Positions 43,960-52,709 are shown, numbered from the stretch's first letter. The stretch: 64,000 nt of DNA from WHSW01 sp963828755 (GCA_963828755.1 CAWHFY010000015.1:68468-132467); one strand, 5' to 3'. Numbers and translations: made by a program. Notes: generated by a model not told the origin, from the letters alone.

Positions 43960-45093
43960 GTGACGGAACCAACGATCCGACCCGTCTCGGGCAAGCGTGA
44001 CCTGAAGGCCTTCATCGAGCTCCCGTACCGGCTGCGGGCGGGCGACCCGGAGTGGGTGCCGCCGCTGCGCTTCGAGCGCCGCCAGTTTCTGGACCGGCGC
44101 AAGAACCCCTGGTTCGAGCACGCTGAGGCCGAGCTGATGCTCTGCGAGCGCGGTGGCGAGGTCGTCGGGCGGGTCTCCGCGCACATCGACCACCGCTGGG
44201 ACGAGTTCCAGGGCGGCAACGACGGCATGTTCGGCTTCTTCGATGCCGAGGACGATCCGGAGGTTGTCGCCGCGCTGATCGACGCCGCCAGCGGCTGGCT
44301 GCGCGAACGCGGCCGCGAGCGGATGCTCGGCCCGATGGACTTCACGATGAACGACGAGTGCGGGATCCTGATCGAAGGCTTCGACCAGCCGTCGATGATC
44401 CTCGAGCCCTGGCATCCGCCGTACTACCAGCAGCAACTCGAGGCGCAGGGCCTCGGCAAGGCGATCGACCTGCTGATGTGGGAGCTGTGGTTCGGCGAGC
44501 TCAAGGAGGGCACCCAGATGCACCCGCTCATCCACGCCGCCGCCGCCAAGTCGCGGGAGGAGGGGGTCGTGCTGCGGCCGATGCGCAAGGCCCAGATGGC
44601 GGCCGAGGTGAGCCGGTTCATGGAGGTCTACAACGAGGCCTGGGGCGACAACTGGGGCTTCGTCCCGATCACCGAGGCCGAGGTCGAGTTCCAGGCCAAG
44701 AACCTGAAGCCGGTGCTCGACGAGAACTGGGCGATGATCGCCGAGCGCGACGGCGAGGTGATCGGCGCCGCCCTCACCCTGCCCGACGTCGAGCAGGCCT
44801 TGGCGAAGATGAACGGCCGCGTGCTGCCATTCGGCTGGATCCACTTCCTGCGCCGCAAGCGCTACATCGACCGCCTGCGGGTCTTCGCGCTCGGGGTCAA
44901 GCACGACTACCAGCACCTCGGCGTCGCCGCGGCCCTCTACGAGCGCCACGTGCAGACGGCGGCCGCGGTCGGCCCGCGCGGCGGCCACATGGGCTGGATC
45001 CTCGAGACCAACGACCCGATGAACCGGGCGATGGAGGGGATGGGCGGCCGCGTGGTCCAGCGTTACCGGATCTACGAGCGCAGCCTCGGCTGA
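43960..45093 (+). CDS. GNAT-fold acyltransferase, bacterial ceramide synthase (bCerS)-like
   Basis: This 377-residue protein has the family start KAFIELPYRLRAGDPEWVPP, then RRKNPWFEHAEAELML, a VGRVSAHIDHRWDEFQ strand, GPMDFTMNDECGILIEGFD and YYQQQLEAQGLGKAIDLLMW. The second half ends with a GNAT-like GVKHDYQHLGVAAALYERHV segment and WILETNDPMNRAMEGMGG. It is annotated in most genomes as an N-acetyltransferase, but the same family includes the bacterial ceramide synthase of Caulobacter. Its divergent pairing with a serine palmitoyltransferase-like gene supports N-acylation of a sphingoid base here. That function is inference. Confidence 0.75.
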   Translation: MTEPTIRPVSGKRDLKAFIELPYRLRAGDPEWVPPLRFERRQFLDRRKNPWFEHAEAELMLCERGGEVVGRVSAHIDHRWDEFQGGNDGMFGFFDAEDDPEVVAALIDAASGWLRERGRERMLGPMDFTMNDECGILIEGFDQPSMILEPWHPPYYQQQLEAQGLGKAIDLLMWELWFGELKEGTQMHPLIHAAAAKSREEGVVLRPMRKAQMAAEVSRFMEVYNEAWGDNWGFVPITEAEVEFQAKNLKPVLDENWAMIAERDGEVIGAALTLPDVEQALAKMNGRVLPFGWIHFLRRKRYIDRLRVFALGVKHDYQHLGVAAALYERHVQTAAAVGPRGGHMGWILETNDPMNRAMEGMGGRVVQRYRIYERSLG

Positions 45094-45128
45094 GCCTCCG
45101 CTTGACGAGGGCTTAGAGTAGGTAGGGG

Positions 45129-45446
45129 ATGAGGGAAGAGCTGTTGGAGACCGAGGCGATCGAGATGCCCGACGTCGAGGGCGAGACCGACGAGCCCACC
45201 GCGCGGCCGCTGCCGGCGACCGTCGATCATGGCGCCGAGGTCTCGGCTTGGAAGGCGGAGGCGCGCACCGCTGCGATCGCCGCCGCCGGCGGAATCGTCG
45301 CCGGGGCCGCCACGGTCGCGCTCGCGCGCGCCACCCGCGGCGGGTCCAGCAAGCGGCCGGCGAAGCGCGCCAGGGCCAAGGAGCGCCCGGTCAAGGTGGT
45401 CGCGAGCCGCTCGTTCATGGTCGACGTCCACCTGCTGGACCGCTGA
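45129..45446 (+). CDS. small protein of unknown function with a glycine-rich helix
   Basis: This 105-residue protein starts at ATG 45129 with TAGAGT nine bases upstream. An acidic N-terminus (LLETEAIEMPDVEGETDEPT) is followed by an alanine/glycine-rich hydrophobic helix (AAIAAAGGIVAGAATVALAR), a basic segment and VVASRSFMVDVHLLDR. It may be a single-helix membrane protein. It ends two bases before the DNA glycosylase start. Confidence 0.6.
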   Translation: MREELLETEAIEMPDVEGETDEPTARPLPATVDHGAEVSAWKAEARTAAIAAAGGIVAGAATVALARATRGGSSKRPAKRARAKERPVKVVASRSFMVDVHLLDR

Positions 45447-45448
45447 GC

Positions 45449-46436
45449 GTGGCTGCGGCCGATGGTCGCGGCCAACGGCCGCTCGAGGTCGAGGTGCGCC
45501 CGCCGTGGCCGTACCGGCTTCGCAACCGCCTCGGCGGTGACGGCGTCGCCCGGCGCCGCGCCTCGGTCGTCTCGAGGCTGCTCGCCACGCCCGGCGGGCG
45601 GGTGGTCGTCCACGTCTGGCAGCCGGCCGGCGACCGGGTCGTGTTCCGAGCCGGCGCCGCCGACCGCGAGAATCCGGCCCCGCCGGAGTCGGTCGAGCTC
45701 GCGATCGAGCGGATGCGCTTCGCGCTCGCCGTCGACGAGGACCTGACCGAGTTCGCCCGCACCTTCCGCGGCGACCCGCTGATCGGCGAGATCATCCACC
45801 ACCGGCCATGGCTGCGGCCGAAGCGGCGCCCCTGGGCCTGGGAGGCGCTCGCCTGGGCGGTGACCGAGCAGCTGATCGAGTCCAGCCGAGCGGCCGAGAT
45901 CCAGCGCCGCGTCGTGCGCCGCTGGGGCGGCAAACTGATGCCGCCCGCCTCGTCCGCCGCGCGATCCGGGGGCGGCCGCGTCGAACGCGGCGTGGCTTGG
46001 TCCCGGTCCGCTCAGGGATGTCCCCTCCGCCGAGGTGATCGCCGGCGTCGCCCCGGCCGAGCTCGCCGCGATGGACCTGGCCCCCGCGCGCGCCGTCGCG
46101 CTCATCAAGTGCGCCCGCGAGATCGCCCGCGGCCGCGTCGACCCCGGCGATCCCGCCGATGACCCCCGCCTGCGACGGATCTCCGGGATCGGGCCGTGGA
46201 CGCTTCAGGTGCTCGGCCTCAACGGCCGCGGCGAACCCGACTCGCTGCCCGCCGGCGACCTCGCGTACGTGAAGCTGGTCGGCTCGCTCGTCGGGCTCGG
46301 GCGCCGCGCGACGGTCGAGGAGGTCGAGGAGTACTTCGCGCCCTACGCGCCGTTTCGCGGGCTGGCCGGCTCGTTCGCGCTCGCCCGCTGGCACGGCTCG
46401 GTCGCCGCGGGGCCACCGCTGCGCCTCGCCGCCTGA
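45449..46436 (+). CDS. AlkA-type 3-methyladenine DNA glycosylase, frame interrupted
   Basis: This base-excision repair glycosylase has about 328 residues from GTG 45449. The N-terminal domain (LEVEVRPPWPYRLRNRLGGD) precedes the HhH-GPD domain with EALAWAVTEQLIESSRAAEI, RRISGIGPWTLQVLGL and the catalytic aspartate in SLPAGDLAYVKLVG. The frame changes around 45970; the joined reading ASNAAWLGPGPLRDVPSAEV restores the domain. It removes alkylated purines from DNA. Confidence 0.88.
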
Positions 46437-46455
46437 GCGGCCGAGCGCGCCGTCG

Positions 46456-47463
46456 CTAGTCCGGCACCCGGCCTGGCAGCAGGTCGTCGGTGAACATCTC
46501 AGCGGCCGTCGGCCGGGTCGAGATCAAGCCGCGGTCGGCGAAGAAGCCGGCGAACCGCTCCCACTCGCGCGCGTCCATGTAACCGAACGGGTGCGGGCCC
46601 CGTTGGGCGAGCAGCGGCAGGGTCCGGTCGACCTCGGCGCGGGTCAGCTTCGGCTCGAGGCCGTCGCCGGCGTCGAGGATCGCCTCGGTCGCGGCCTGCG
46701 GGTCGCGCACGGCGGCGCGGGTGCCGCGCTCGAGCGCCGCGATGAACAGGCGGATGGGCTCCGGGTCGTCGGCGACGCGGTCGGTCGAGGCGACCAGGAC
46801 GAGCTCGTCGTAGGTCGGGATCCCGAGTTGGTCGACCGGGACGACCCGCGGGTGCAGGCCGCGCTGCGCCAGGTCGACGCCCTCGACGTTGAGAAAGCCA
46901 CCGAGCATCGCGTCGGCGCTGCCCGAGAGCACCGCCGGCAGCAGGTTCAGCCCGACGTCCTGCTGCGAGACGTCGTCGGGGTTGACCCCGGCGCGCTCGA
47001 CGATCGCGTCCAGATAATCGGCCTGGTACGGGATCCCGGCGGTCGCGACCGTCTTGCCGGCGAGGTCGGCGGGATCCGCGATCCCGGCCTTCGGCAGCGA
47101 GATCAGCGAGGTCAGCGGCTGCGGGACCAGCGCCGCGACCGCGGTCACCGGGAGGCCCTGGTCCTGGGCGAGCAGGACCTCGGGCTCGTAGGAGATCGCG
47201 AGGTCGGCGCGCCCGGCGGCGACCTGGCGGATCGGCGCGGACGGGTCGGAGGGGACGGCAGGATCGACTTCGAGGCCGGCCTCGTCGAAGTAGCCGCGCT
47301 CGAGCGCCGTATAGATCCCGGCGTGGTCGGGGTTGACGTAGAAGTCGAGCGCGAGGGCGATCGGCTCCGAGTCGCCGCCGGTGCGCTCCTGCTTCTCGCC
47401 GCAGCCGGCGGCGAGCAGCGCGATGCCGAGCACCGCAACGGCGAGCGCGAGGCGGCGGGTCAC
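46456..47463 (-). CDS. thiY: ABC transporter substrate-binding lipoprotein, ThiY-like
   Basis: This 335-residue binding protein has a lipoprotein signal (LALAVAVLGIALLAAGC) and the NMT1/ThiY start LALDFYVNPDHAGIYTALER, GYFDEAGLEV. It should capture thiamine pyrimidine precursors such as N-formyl-4-amino-5-aminomethyl-2-methylpyrimidine. GTG 47463 overlaps the permease stop by 4 bp. It is the last gene of the thiZXY operon behind a TPP riboswitch, which supports the thiamine assignment. Confidence 0.9.
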   Translation of the reverse strand: MTRRLALAVAVLGIALLAAGCGEKQERTGGDSEPIALALDFYVNPDHAGIYTALERGYFDEAGLEVDPAVPSDPSAPIRQVAAGRADLAISYEPEVLLAQDQGLPVTAVAALVPQPLTSLISLPKAGIADPADLAGKTVATAGIPYQADYLDAIVERAGVNPDDVSQQDVGLNLLPAVLSGSADAMLGGFLNVEGVDLAQRGLHPRVVPVDQLGIPTYDELVLVASTDRVADDPEPIRLFIAALERGTRAAVRDPQAATEAILDAGDGLEPKLTRAEVDRTLPLLAQRGPHPFGYMDAREWERFAGFFADRGLISTRPTAAEMFTDDLLPGRVPD

Positions 47464-48233
47464 GACGCCCTCCGGGCGCGCGGACCCCACCAGGCGAGCC
47501 GGCGCTCGGCCAGCGCCAGGCCGCCGAACAGCGCCATCGCCAGCACCGAGAGGACGAAGACCGCGGCGAACACACGCGCCGTCTGCAGCTGGCCCTGGGC
47601 GACCAGGATCAGGTGGCCGAGGCCCTCGTCGGCGCCCGACCACTCGCCGAACACGGCGCCGATCACCGAGATCGCGGCCGCGATCTTCGCCCCGCTGATC
47701 AGGAACGGCAGCGCGGACGGGATCTCGACCCGGGTCAGGGTGCGCGATCGGCTCGCGTCGAGGGTCCGCATCATGCGCGGCAGCTCGGGGTCGACCGAGC
47801 GCAGGCCGTCCAGGGTGTTGACGGTGATCGGGAAGAAGCAGACGAGCGCGATGATCGCCAACTTGGGGCCGATCCCGAACCCGAGCCAGACGACCAGGAT
47901 CGGGGCGATCGCGATCACCGGGACGGTCTGAGAGGCGACCAGCAGGGGGTAGACGGCGCGCCGGAGCGTGTCGGAGAGGTGCAGGGCGATCGCGAACGCG
48001 AAGCCGAGCACGACGGCGATCGCGAACCCGAGCAGGACCTCCTGGATCGTGACCCAGGCGTCGGTCGCGAGCAGCTCGCGGTCGTCCCACAGCGACTGCG
48101 CGACGTCCGTTGGCGCCGGGATCAGGAACGGCTTGATGTCGAGCGCGTCCGCGATCAGGTCCCAGCGCGCCGCCAGCTCCCAGAGGCCGAGCAGGGCCAC
48201 GATCACCGCCGCCGGCAGCAGCGCGCGCTTCAT
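47460..48233 (-). CDS. thiX: ABC transporter permease, ThiX-like
   Basis: This 257-residue BPD_transp_1 permease has six membrane segments and the EAA-type loop in LDASRSRTLTRVEIPSALPF. Preceding segments include LVVWLGFGIGPKLAIIALVC. It starts at ATG 48233 overlapping the ATPase stop (ATGA) and ends overlapping the ThiY start (GTGA), so all three are translationally coupled. Confidence 0.9.
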   Translation of the reverse strand: MKRALLPAAVIVALLGLWELAARWDLIADALDIKPFLIPAPTDVAQSLWDDRELLATDAWVTIQEVLLGFAIAVVLGFAFAIALHLSDTLRRAVYPLLVASQTVPVIAIAPILVVWLGFGIGPKLAIIALVCFFPITVNTLDGLRSVDPELPRMMRTLDASRSRTLTRVEIPSALPFLISGAKIAAAISVIGAVFGEWSGADEGLGHLILVAQGQLQTARVFAAVFVLSVLAMALFGGLALAERRLAWWGPRARRAS

Positions 48234-49039
48234 CGCGAGCCCTCCGCGAGCGCCTCGAGCGCCCGTTCGCGCGACGCGGTGAATTCGGCCGAGGTGACCG
48301 CCTCGCGCCGCGGCGTCGAGCGCGGCCGCGGGGCCGCGACCGCCGCCATCGCCCGCGCGGGCCTGGCGCTCAGGACAACGACCCGGTCGCACAGGTAGAG
48401 CGCCTCCTCGACATCGTGGGTGACGAGGATCGCCGCGGCGGGCTCGGCGGCCAGCGCCCCGGCGAGCCACTCCTGCATCTCGGCGCGCGAGATCGCGTCG
48501 AGCGAGGCGAACGGTTCGTCCAGCAGCAGCACCGGCTTGCGGGCGAGCAGGGTGCGCAGGAACGCGACCCGCTGGCGCATTCCGCCGGACAGCTCGGCCG
48601 GACGCGCGCGCTCGAAGCCGGCGAGCCCGAAGCGCTCGAACAGCGGCGCCGCCTCCGCGCGTGCGTCGGCGCGCGACGCGCCGCGGTTGCGCGGTGCCAG
48701 CGCAGCGTTGTCGATCGCGCTCAGCCAGGGCAGCAGCAGGTCGCGCTGAGGCATGTAGACGCAGCGGGCGAGCCGGGCCTCGGTGGCCGCCTCGCCGTCG
48801 ACCTCGATCGAGCCCGACTGCGGCTCGAGCAGCCCGGCGATCAGCTCGAGGAGGGTCGACTTGCCGCACCCGGACGGCCCGACGACGCCGACCAGCTCCG
48901 TGGCGCCGACCTCGAGCTCGAGCCCGGCGAGCACCTCGAGCTCGCCGAAGCGGTGGCCGAGGTCGGTGATCGCGACCGCCGACCGCTCCCTTGAAACTGT
49001 TCGAGGCTCCTCGTTCGGAGCCTCAGTTGCAGTTGCCAT
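48230..49039 (-). CDS. thiZ: ABC transporter ATP-binding protein, ThiZ-like
   Basis: This 269-residue ATPase powers the ThiXY transporter. Walker A VGPSGCGKSTLLELIAG, Q-loop YMPQRDLLLPWLS, signature LSGGMRQRVAFLRTL, Walker B PVLLLDEPFASLDAI and H-loop LVTHDVEEA are complete. The start codon follows GGAGGGAGC, where the ribosome site is the 3' end of the TPP riboswitch itself. It belongs to the nitrate/taurine-like ABC family. Confidence 0.9.
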   Translation of the reverse strand: MATATEAPNEEPRTVSRERSAVAITDLGHRFGELEVLAGLELEVGATELVGVVGPSGCGKSTLLELIAGLLEPQSGSIEVDGEAATEARLARCVYMPQRDLLLPWLSAIDNAALAPRNRGASRADARAEAAPLFERFGLAGFERARPAELSGGMRQRVAFLRTLLARKPVLLLDEPFASLDAISRAEMQEWLAGALAAEPAAAILVTHDVEEALYLCDRVVVLSARPARAMAAVAAPRPRSTPRREAVTSAEFTASRERALEALAEGSR

Positions 49040-49040
49040 G

Positions 49041-49137
49041 CTCCCTCCGCGCGCATTACCGCACAGGTTCTAAGGGTCGGCGCCGGGTGGTTTCGGGGCG
49101 CCATCTCAGCCCGCTTTCCCGCGAGCACCCCTGTCTT
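49041..49137 (-). ncRNA. TPP riboswitch (thi-box)
   Basis: On the minus strand ACAGGGGTGC, GGCTGAGATGGC, ACCCTTAGAACCTGTGCGG, TAATGCGCGCGGAGGGA follow the thi-box consensus in order (ACGGGGTGC, CTGAGA, ACCCTTGAACCTGATCTGG, TAATACCAGCGGAGGGA). The closing GGAGGGA is also the ribosome site of thiZ, three bases before its ATG, so TPP binding should block translation directly. Confidence 0.95.
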
Positions 49138-49172
49138 GGTACGCGGGCGGAGTTTACCCTTGGCCGGCTCAG

Positions 49173-49904
49173 TTGAACCCGGGAGAGAGTGACAACCCCG
49201 GCCTGCGCCCGCAGAGCTACCGCGACGAGCGACCGGCGGAAGCGTTCGCCTCGACCCACGAGTGGGCCCGCGCGCACGGACCGGCCTGGACCTACTCGGC
49301 GGTCCGGATCGTGCTCACCCCGCCGACCCTGCTGATCTTCCGCTGTCGCGCCCACAACGCCGAGCGCGTGCCCGCCCGCGGCCCGGTGATCATCGCCCCG
49401 AACCACTTCTCGAACTTCGACCACTTCTTCGTCGGCGTCAACCTGCGCCGGAAGATCCGCTTCATGACCAAGTCGCAGTACTTCGGCGAGGGCTCGAACC
49501 GCGCGCTCTCGTACCTGTTCCGGACCGCCGGGCACTTCCCGGTGCGCCGCGGCTACGACGACCGGGAGGCCTTCGTGACCGCCCACTCGATCCTCGACCG
49601 CGGCGGGTGCGTCGGCATCTACGCCGAGGGCGGGCGCTCACGAACCGGCGAGCTCGGCGAGCCGCGCCGCGGGGTCGGCAAGCTCGCGCTCGAGTCGGGC
49701 GCGCCGGTGGTCCCGGTCGCAATCCGCGGCTCGAGCGCGGTGCGCGAGTGGAAGCGGGGGCGGTTTCCGAAGGTGACCGTGCACTTCGGCGAGCCCCTGA
49801 CCCTCGAGCGCGTCGCCGAGCCCGACCGCGAGGCCCAGCAGGAGGCCTCGGAGCGGATCTTCGCCCGTGTCCGCGCCCTTTACGGGGACGGCTCGCCCGC
49901 ATGA
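49173..49904 (+). CDS. 1-acyl-sn-glycerol-3-phosphate acyltransferase (PlsC family)
   Basis: This 243-residue acyltransferase adds the second acyl chain in phospholipid synthesis or a related step. The HX4D motif appears as NHFSNFDHF, followed by FMTKSQYF, the substrate motif YAEGGRSRTGELGEPRRGVG and VVPVAIRGSSAV. TTG 49173 is the chosen start; the frame opens here without a ribosome site, and a TACCCT hexamer lies 12 bases upstream. The promoter region is shared with the divergent TPP riboswitch. Confidence 0.9.
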   Translation: MNPGESDNPGLRPQSYRDERPAEAFASTHEWARAHGPAWTYSAVRIVLTPPTLLIFRCRAHNAERVPARGPVIIAPNHFSNFDHFFVGVNLRRKIRFMTKSQYFGEGSNRALSYLFRTAGHFPVRRGYDDREAFVTAHSILDRGGCVGIYAEGGRSRTGELGEPRRGVGKLALESGAPVVPVAIRGSSAVREWKRGRFPKVTVHFGEPLTLERVAEPDREAQQEASERIFARVRALYGDGSPA

Positions 49905-49927
49905 GCCGACGTGGCCGTGCGCCGAGC

Positions 49928-50043
49928 GGCGGGTCCGGGCGAGGGGTCCGCGGACGTCGCCAGCGATGGCGCGCTCAGGCCGAGGATTGAGGCTGATGGC
50001 GCTGGCTCCGGAGTGTCCGCTCGCCCCTCACCCGGACCCGCGC
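49928..50043. repeat. long imperfect inverted repeat between plsC and the VWA gene
   Basis: The arm 49928-49955 (GGCGGGTCCGGGCGAGGGG, then TCCGCGGAC) is largely complementary to 50015-50043 (GTCCGCTCGCCCCTCACCC, then GGACCCGCGCC), with a loop of about 60 bases. It lies between two convergent genes in a 170-bp gap without a credible gene and would fold into a very stable terminator-like stem. Confidence 0.5.
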
Positions 50044-50074
50044 CGCCTCTCATCGGTTCAACGCACCGCCGTGG

Positions 50075-51466
50075 CTATGCCTCGACCGGCCGGCCGCCGG
50101 CGATCACGTCCACGAAGTTCTCGAGGTGCTTGGTCGTCCAGCACTCGAAGGCGGCGTCGCAGTGGCGCTCGTAGGCGGCCATCACCGAGTCGCCGTAGTT
50201 CCAGTACAGGCGTGGCTCGGGATTGAGCCAGAAGGTGCGCCCGGCCCGCTCGGAGATCCGCGAGAAGACCTCGGCGTGCGGCTCGCGGCCGTTGGTCCGC
50301 GCGTCGCCGAGCACGATCACGGTCGCGCGGGGGTCGAGGTCCTCCGAGATCTCCTCGTAGAACTCGAGCCAGACGCGGCCGTAGTCGGTGTAGCCCGAGA
50401 CGTCGGCGACGCCGCCCTCCTGGCTGATCTTGCGCGAGATCTCGCGGAAGTCGCGCTCGCGCTCGAACACGTCAGTGACCTCGGAGATCCGCTCGATGAA
50501 GACGAAGCTCCGCAGCTTGCGAAACGAGTCGTGCAGGGCGTGCAGGACCGAGAGGAAGAAGACGCTCGCCGAGGTGACCGAGGTCGAGACGTCGCAAAGC
50601 ACGTAGATCTCGGGCCGCCGCGGCCGCCGGTGGCGGTAGCGCAGCCGCATCGGCACGCCGCCGGTCTCCAACGAGGCGCGCATCGTCCGCCGCATGTCGA
50701 CGACCGACGCGCGCTGGCGCCCGCGCTGCTCCTGGCCGAGCGTCGCCAGGCGCCGCTTGAGCTGTGCGACCGCCCGGTGCACGGCGGCGAGGTCCTGGGT
50801 CGGGCTGGTCGGCAGCGCCCGATCGAGCTCGGCGAGCGGCCGCGAGGGCGGCATCTTCTCGGTGCGCTCGATCAGCGCCCGCTCGAGCTCGCGGCGCAGG
50901 TGGCGCTCGAACTCCTGGATCTGCTCGCGCTCGAGCTGGATCGCGTCCGGGTCGTTCTCGCGGTTGCCGGCCTGGAGGCCGAGCGTGCGGCGGATCCGCT
51001 GCACATCGACCCCGACCACGCCCGAGCCCTCGCCCTGGCGCCCGAAGGCGGCGATCGCGAGCCGCGCCGCATCGCGCATCTCGCCGTCCGAGCCGTCGGC
51101 GATCGCCTGGCGAATCGCCTCGCGTAGCTGGTCGAGATCGAGCCGCTCGCCACCCTCGTAGCGGCGGTCCTCGCGGACGTCGCGGTCGAGCGCCTCGGCT
51201 TCGGCGGCGCGGAAGAAGAAGCGGTCGAAGAGCAGCTCGAAGATGCGGCGGTCCTCCTGGGATTTGGCGATCGTCGCCGCGAGCGTCTCGCGGAAGTCGT
51301 CGGGTTCGATCCAGGGCACCACCCCGAGCGCCTCGAACGCATCGAGCAGCTCGGCGGTCCCGACCGCGACCCCCTCGCCGCGCAGCTCCTCGCAGAAGGC
51401 GAGGATGTGGGGGGCGAGGCCGGACGGCTCGTTGTCCGTTGTCCGTTGTTCGTCGTTCGAATTCAC
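50075..51466 (-). CDS. VWA-domain protein (CoxE-like), partner of the MoxR ATPase
   Basis: This 463-residue protein has a long helical N-terminal half (LAPHILAFCEELRGEGVAVG, ELLFDRFFFRAAEAEAL) and a C-terminal von Willebrand factor A domain with the metal-binding DVSTSVTSAS motif, followed by LRSFVFIERISEVTDVF and an aspartate in VIVLGDARTNG. CoxE-type proteins act with MoxR ATPases as chaperones that insert metals or mature complexes. The start, GTG 51466, sits in the loop of a hairpin; ATG 51532, overlapping moxR, is an alternative. It follows moxR directly. Confidence 0.88.
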   Translation of the reverse strand: MNSNDEQRTTDNEPSGLAPHILAFCEELRGEGVAVGTAELLDAFEALGVVPWIEPDDFRETLAATIAKSQEDRRIFELLFDRFFFRAAEAEALDRDVREDRRYEGGERLDLDQLREAIRQAIADGSDGEMRDAARLAIAAFGRQGEGSGVVGVDVQRIRRTLGLQAGNRENDPDAIQLEREQIQEFERHLRRELERALIERTEKMPPSRPLAELDRALPTSPTQDLAAVHRAVAQLKRRLATLGQEQRGRQRASVVDMRRTMRASLETGGVPMRLRYRHRRPRRPEIYVLCDVSTSVTSASVFFLSVLHALHDSFRKLRSFVFIERISEVTDVFERERDFREISRKISQEGGVADVSGYTDYGRVWLEFYEEISEDLDPRATVIVLGDARTNGREPHAEVFSRISERAGRTFWLNPEPRLYWNYGDSVMAAYERHCDAAFECWTTKHLENFVDVIAGGRPVEA

Positions 51467-51481
51467 GAGCAACGAACAACG
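51444..51481. repeat. hairpin covering the VWA gene start
   Basis: CGTTGTTCGTCGTTCG (51444-51459) is complementary to CGAGCAACGAACAACG (51466-51481) over 16 positions with two wobble/mismatch pairs, around an AATTCA loop. On the minus strand the VWA start codon lies at its loop. Next to it is a GTTGTCC tandem (51431-51444). It may limit translation of the VWA protein relative to MoxR. Confidence 0.5.
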
Positions 51482-51509
51482 AAGAGCGCCGAAGGCGCGT
51501 ACGCACAAC

Positions 51510-52451
51510 TCATCCAGCCGCTTCCTTCCCAACCTGCGGCGCGCTTTGCGGCGCGCCCAGCTGCACTCCGACCCGCTCGGCGACCAGATCGATGTCGGTT
51601 CGGTGCTTGACGATGATGCTCATCGTGCGCTCGAACACGTCGCGGTCGATGTCGTCGGCGCCCAGCAGCAGCAGCGCGCGCGCCCAGTCGATCGACTCGG
51701 CGATCGACGGTGGCTTCTTGAGGTCGAGCTGGCGGACCATGTGGATCACCTCGACCAGGCGGCGGCCCAGGCGCTCGCTCAGGTCGGGCGCGTGCAGGCG
51801 GACGATCTCCATTTCGCGCTCGACGTCCGGGTAGTCGAGCCAGAGGTAGAGGCAGCGTCGCTTGAGCGCCTCGGTCAGCTCGCGGGAGTTGTTGGAGGTG
51901 AGCACGACGATCGGGTGGGTGCGGGCCTCGATCACGCCGAGCTCGGGGATCGAGATCTGAAAGTCGGAGAGGACCTCGAGCAGCATCGCCTCGAACTCCT
52001 GGTCGGTCTTGTCGATCTCGTCGATCAGCAGGACGACCGGGTCGGTCGCGGCGATCGCCTGCAGCAGCGGCCTCGTGAGCAGGAACTCCTCGCCGAAGAT
52101 CAGCCCGGCGACATCCTCGGCCCCGCGGCCGGCGAGGTCTGGGGCGTCCTCGAGCACCGCGTTCGCCTGGATGTGGAGGAGTTGCTTGCGGTAGTTCCAC
52201 TCATACAGCGCCTTCGCCTCGTCGAGGCCCTCGTAGCACTGCAGGCGGATCAGGTCGCGGCCGCTGGCGCGGCTGAGCGCCTTCGCGAGCTCGGTCTTGC
52301 CGACCCCGGCCGGGCCCTCGACGAGGACCGGCTTGCCGAGCGTCTGGGCGAGGTAGGAGACCAGCGCCGCGGGCTCGTCGGCCAGGTAGCCGACCCGGCC
52401 GAGCGCGTCCTTGACCTCGTTGACCGATGCGGGGGCATCGCTTGGCGCCAT
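51510..52451 (-). CDS. MoxR-family AAA+ ATPase
   Basis: This 313-residue AAA+ ATPase has Walker A EGPAGVGKTELAKALSR, Walker B DPVVLLIDEIDKTDQEFEA, sensor LTSNNSRELTEALKRRCLYL and an arginine-finger region. MoxR proteins act with VWA proteins to mature enzyme complexes; the VWA gene lies 43 bases downstream. ATG 52451 has TATCAT eight bases upstream, so the mRNA is probably leaderless. The substrate enzyme of this pair is not encoded in the immediate vicinity. Confidence 0.93.
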   Translation of the reverse strand: MAPSDAPASVNEVKDALGRVGYLADEPAALVSYLAQTLGKPVLVEGPAGVGKTELAKALSRASGRDLIRLQCYEGLDEAKALYEWNYRKQLLHIQANAVLEDAPDLAGRGAEDVAGLIFGEEFLLTRPLLQAIAATDPVVLLIDEIDKTDQEFEAMLLEVLSDFQISIPELGVIEARTHPIVVLTSNNSRELTEALKRRCLYLWLDYPDVEREMEIVRLHAPDLSERLGRRLVEVIHMVRQLDLKKPPSIAESIDWARALLLLGADDIDRDVFERTMSIIVKHRTDIDLVAERVGVQLGAPQSAPQVGKEAAG

Positions 52452-52471
52452 CGGGCGCGATGATAGGGACA

Positions 52472-52708
52472 ATGCACCCGATGCCCCCGGCGCCCGAGCT
52501 GCTCGCGATCGCCCGCAACCTCTCCGACCTGGCCCCGTACGTCGGCGTGCTCGCGCTCGGCTTTCTGATCGGGGCATGGGGCCAATCGGCCCGGGTGCCG
52601 ACGGCGACTCTGATCGGCCTGCTGCTGATCATGCTCGCGGTCGGGGCCTTCATCCTCGAGCACGCCTCGGGCGGAAGCTCGGGCGTCCCTGGCGTCCCGG
52701 GCGGCTGA
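52472..52708 (+). CDS. small membrane protein, two helices
   Basis: This 78-residue protein begins at ATG 52472 or 52481 (MHPMPPAPELLAIARNLSDL) and has two membrane segments (APYVGVLALGFLIGAWG and ATLIGLLLIMLAVGAFIL) and a glycine/serine-rich tail. It is divergent from moxR with a 20-base gap and ends one base before the PPK2 start. Function unknown. Confidence 0.62.
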   Translation: MHPMPPAPELLAIARNLSDLAPYVGVLALGFLIGAWGQSARVPTATLIGLLLIMLAVGAFILEHASGGSSGVPGVPGG

Positions 52709-52709
52709 G

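Noticed and set aside
46591..47931. Long plus-strand open frame opposite thiY and thiX
   Set aside because: Such antisense frames are common in GC-rich DNA. The minus strand carries a complete, conserved transporter with coupled starts.
49911..50174. Plus-strand open frame after plsC
   Set aside because: It runs through the long inverted repeat and into the 3' end of the VWA gene; no conserved features are visible.
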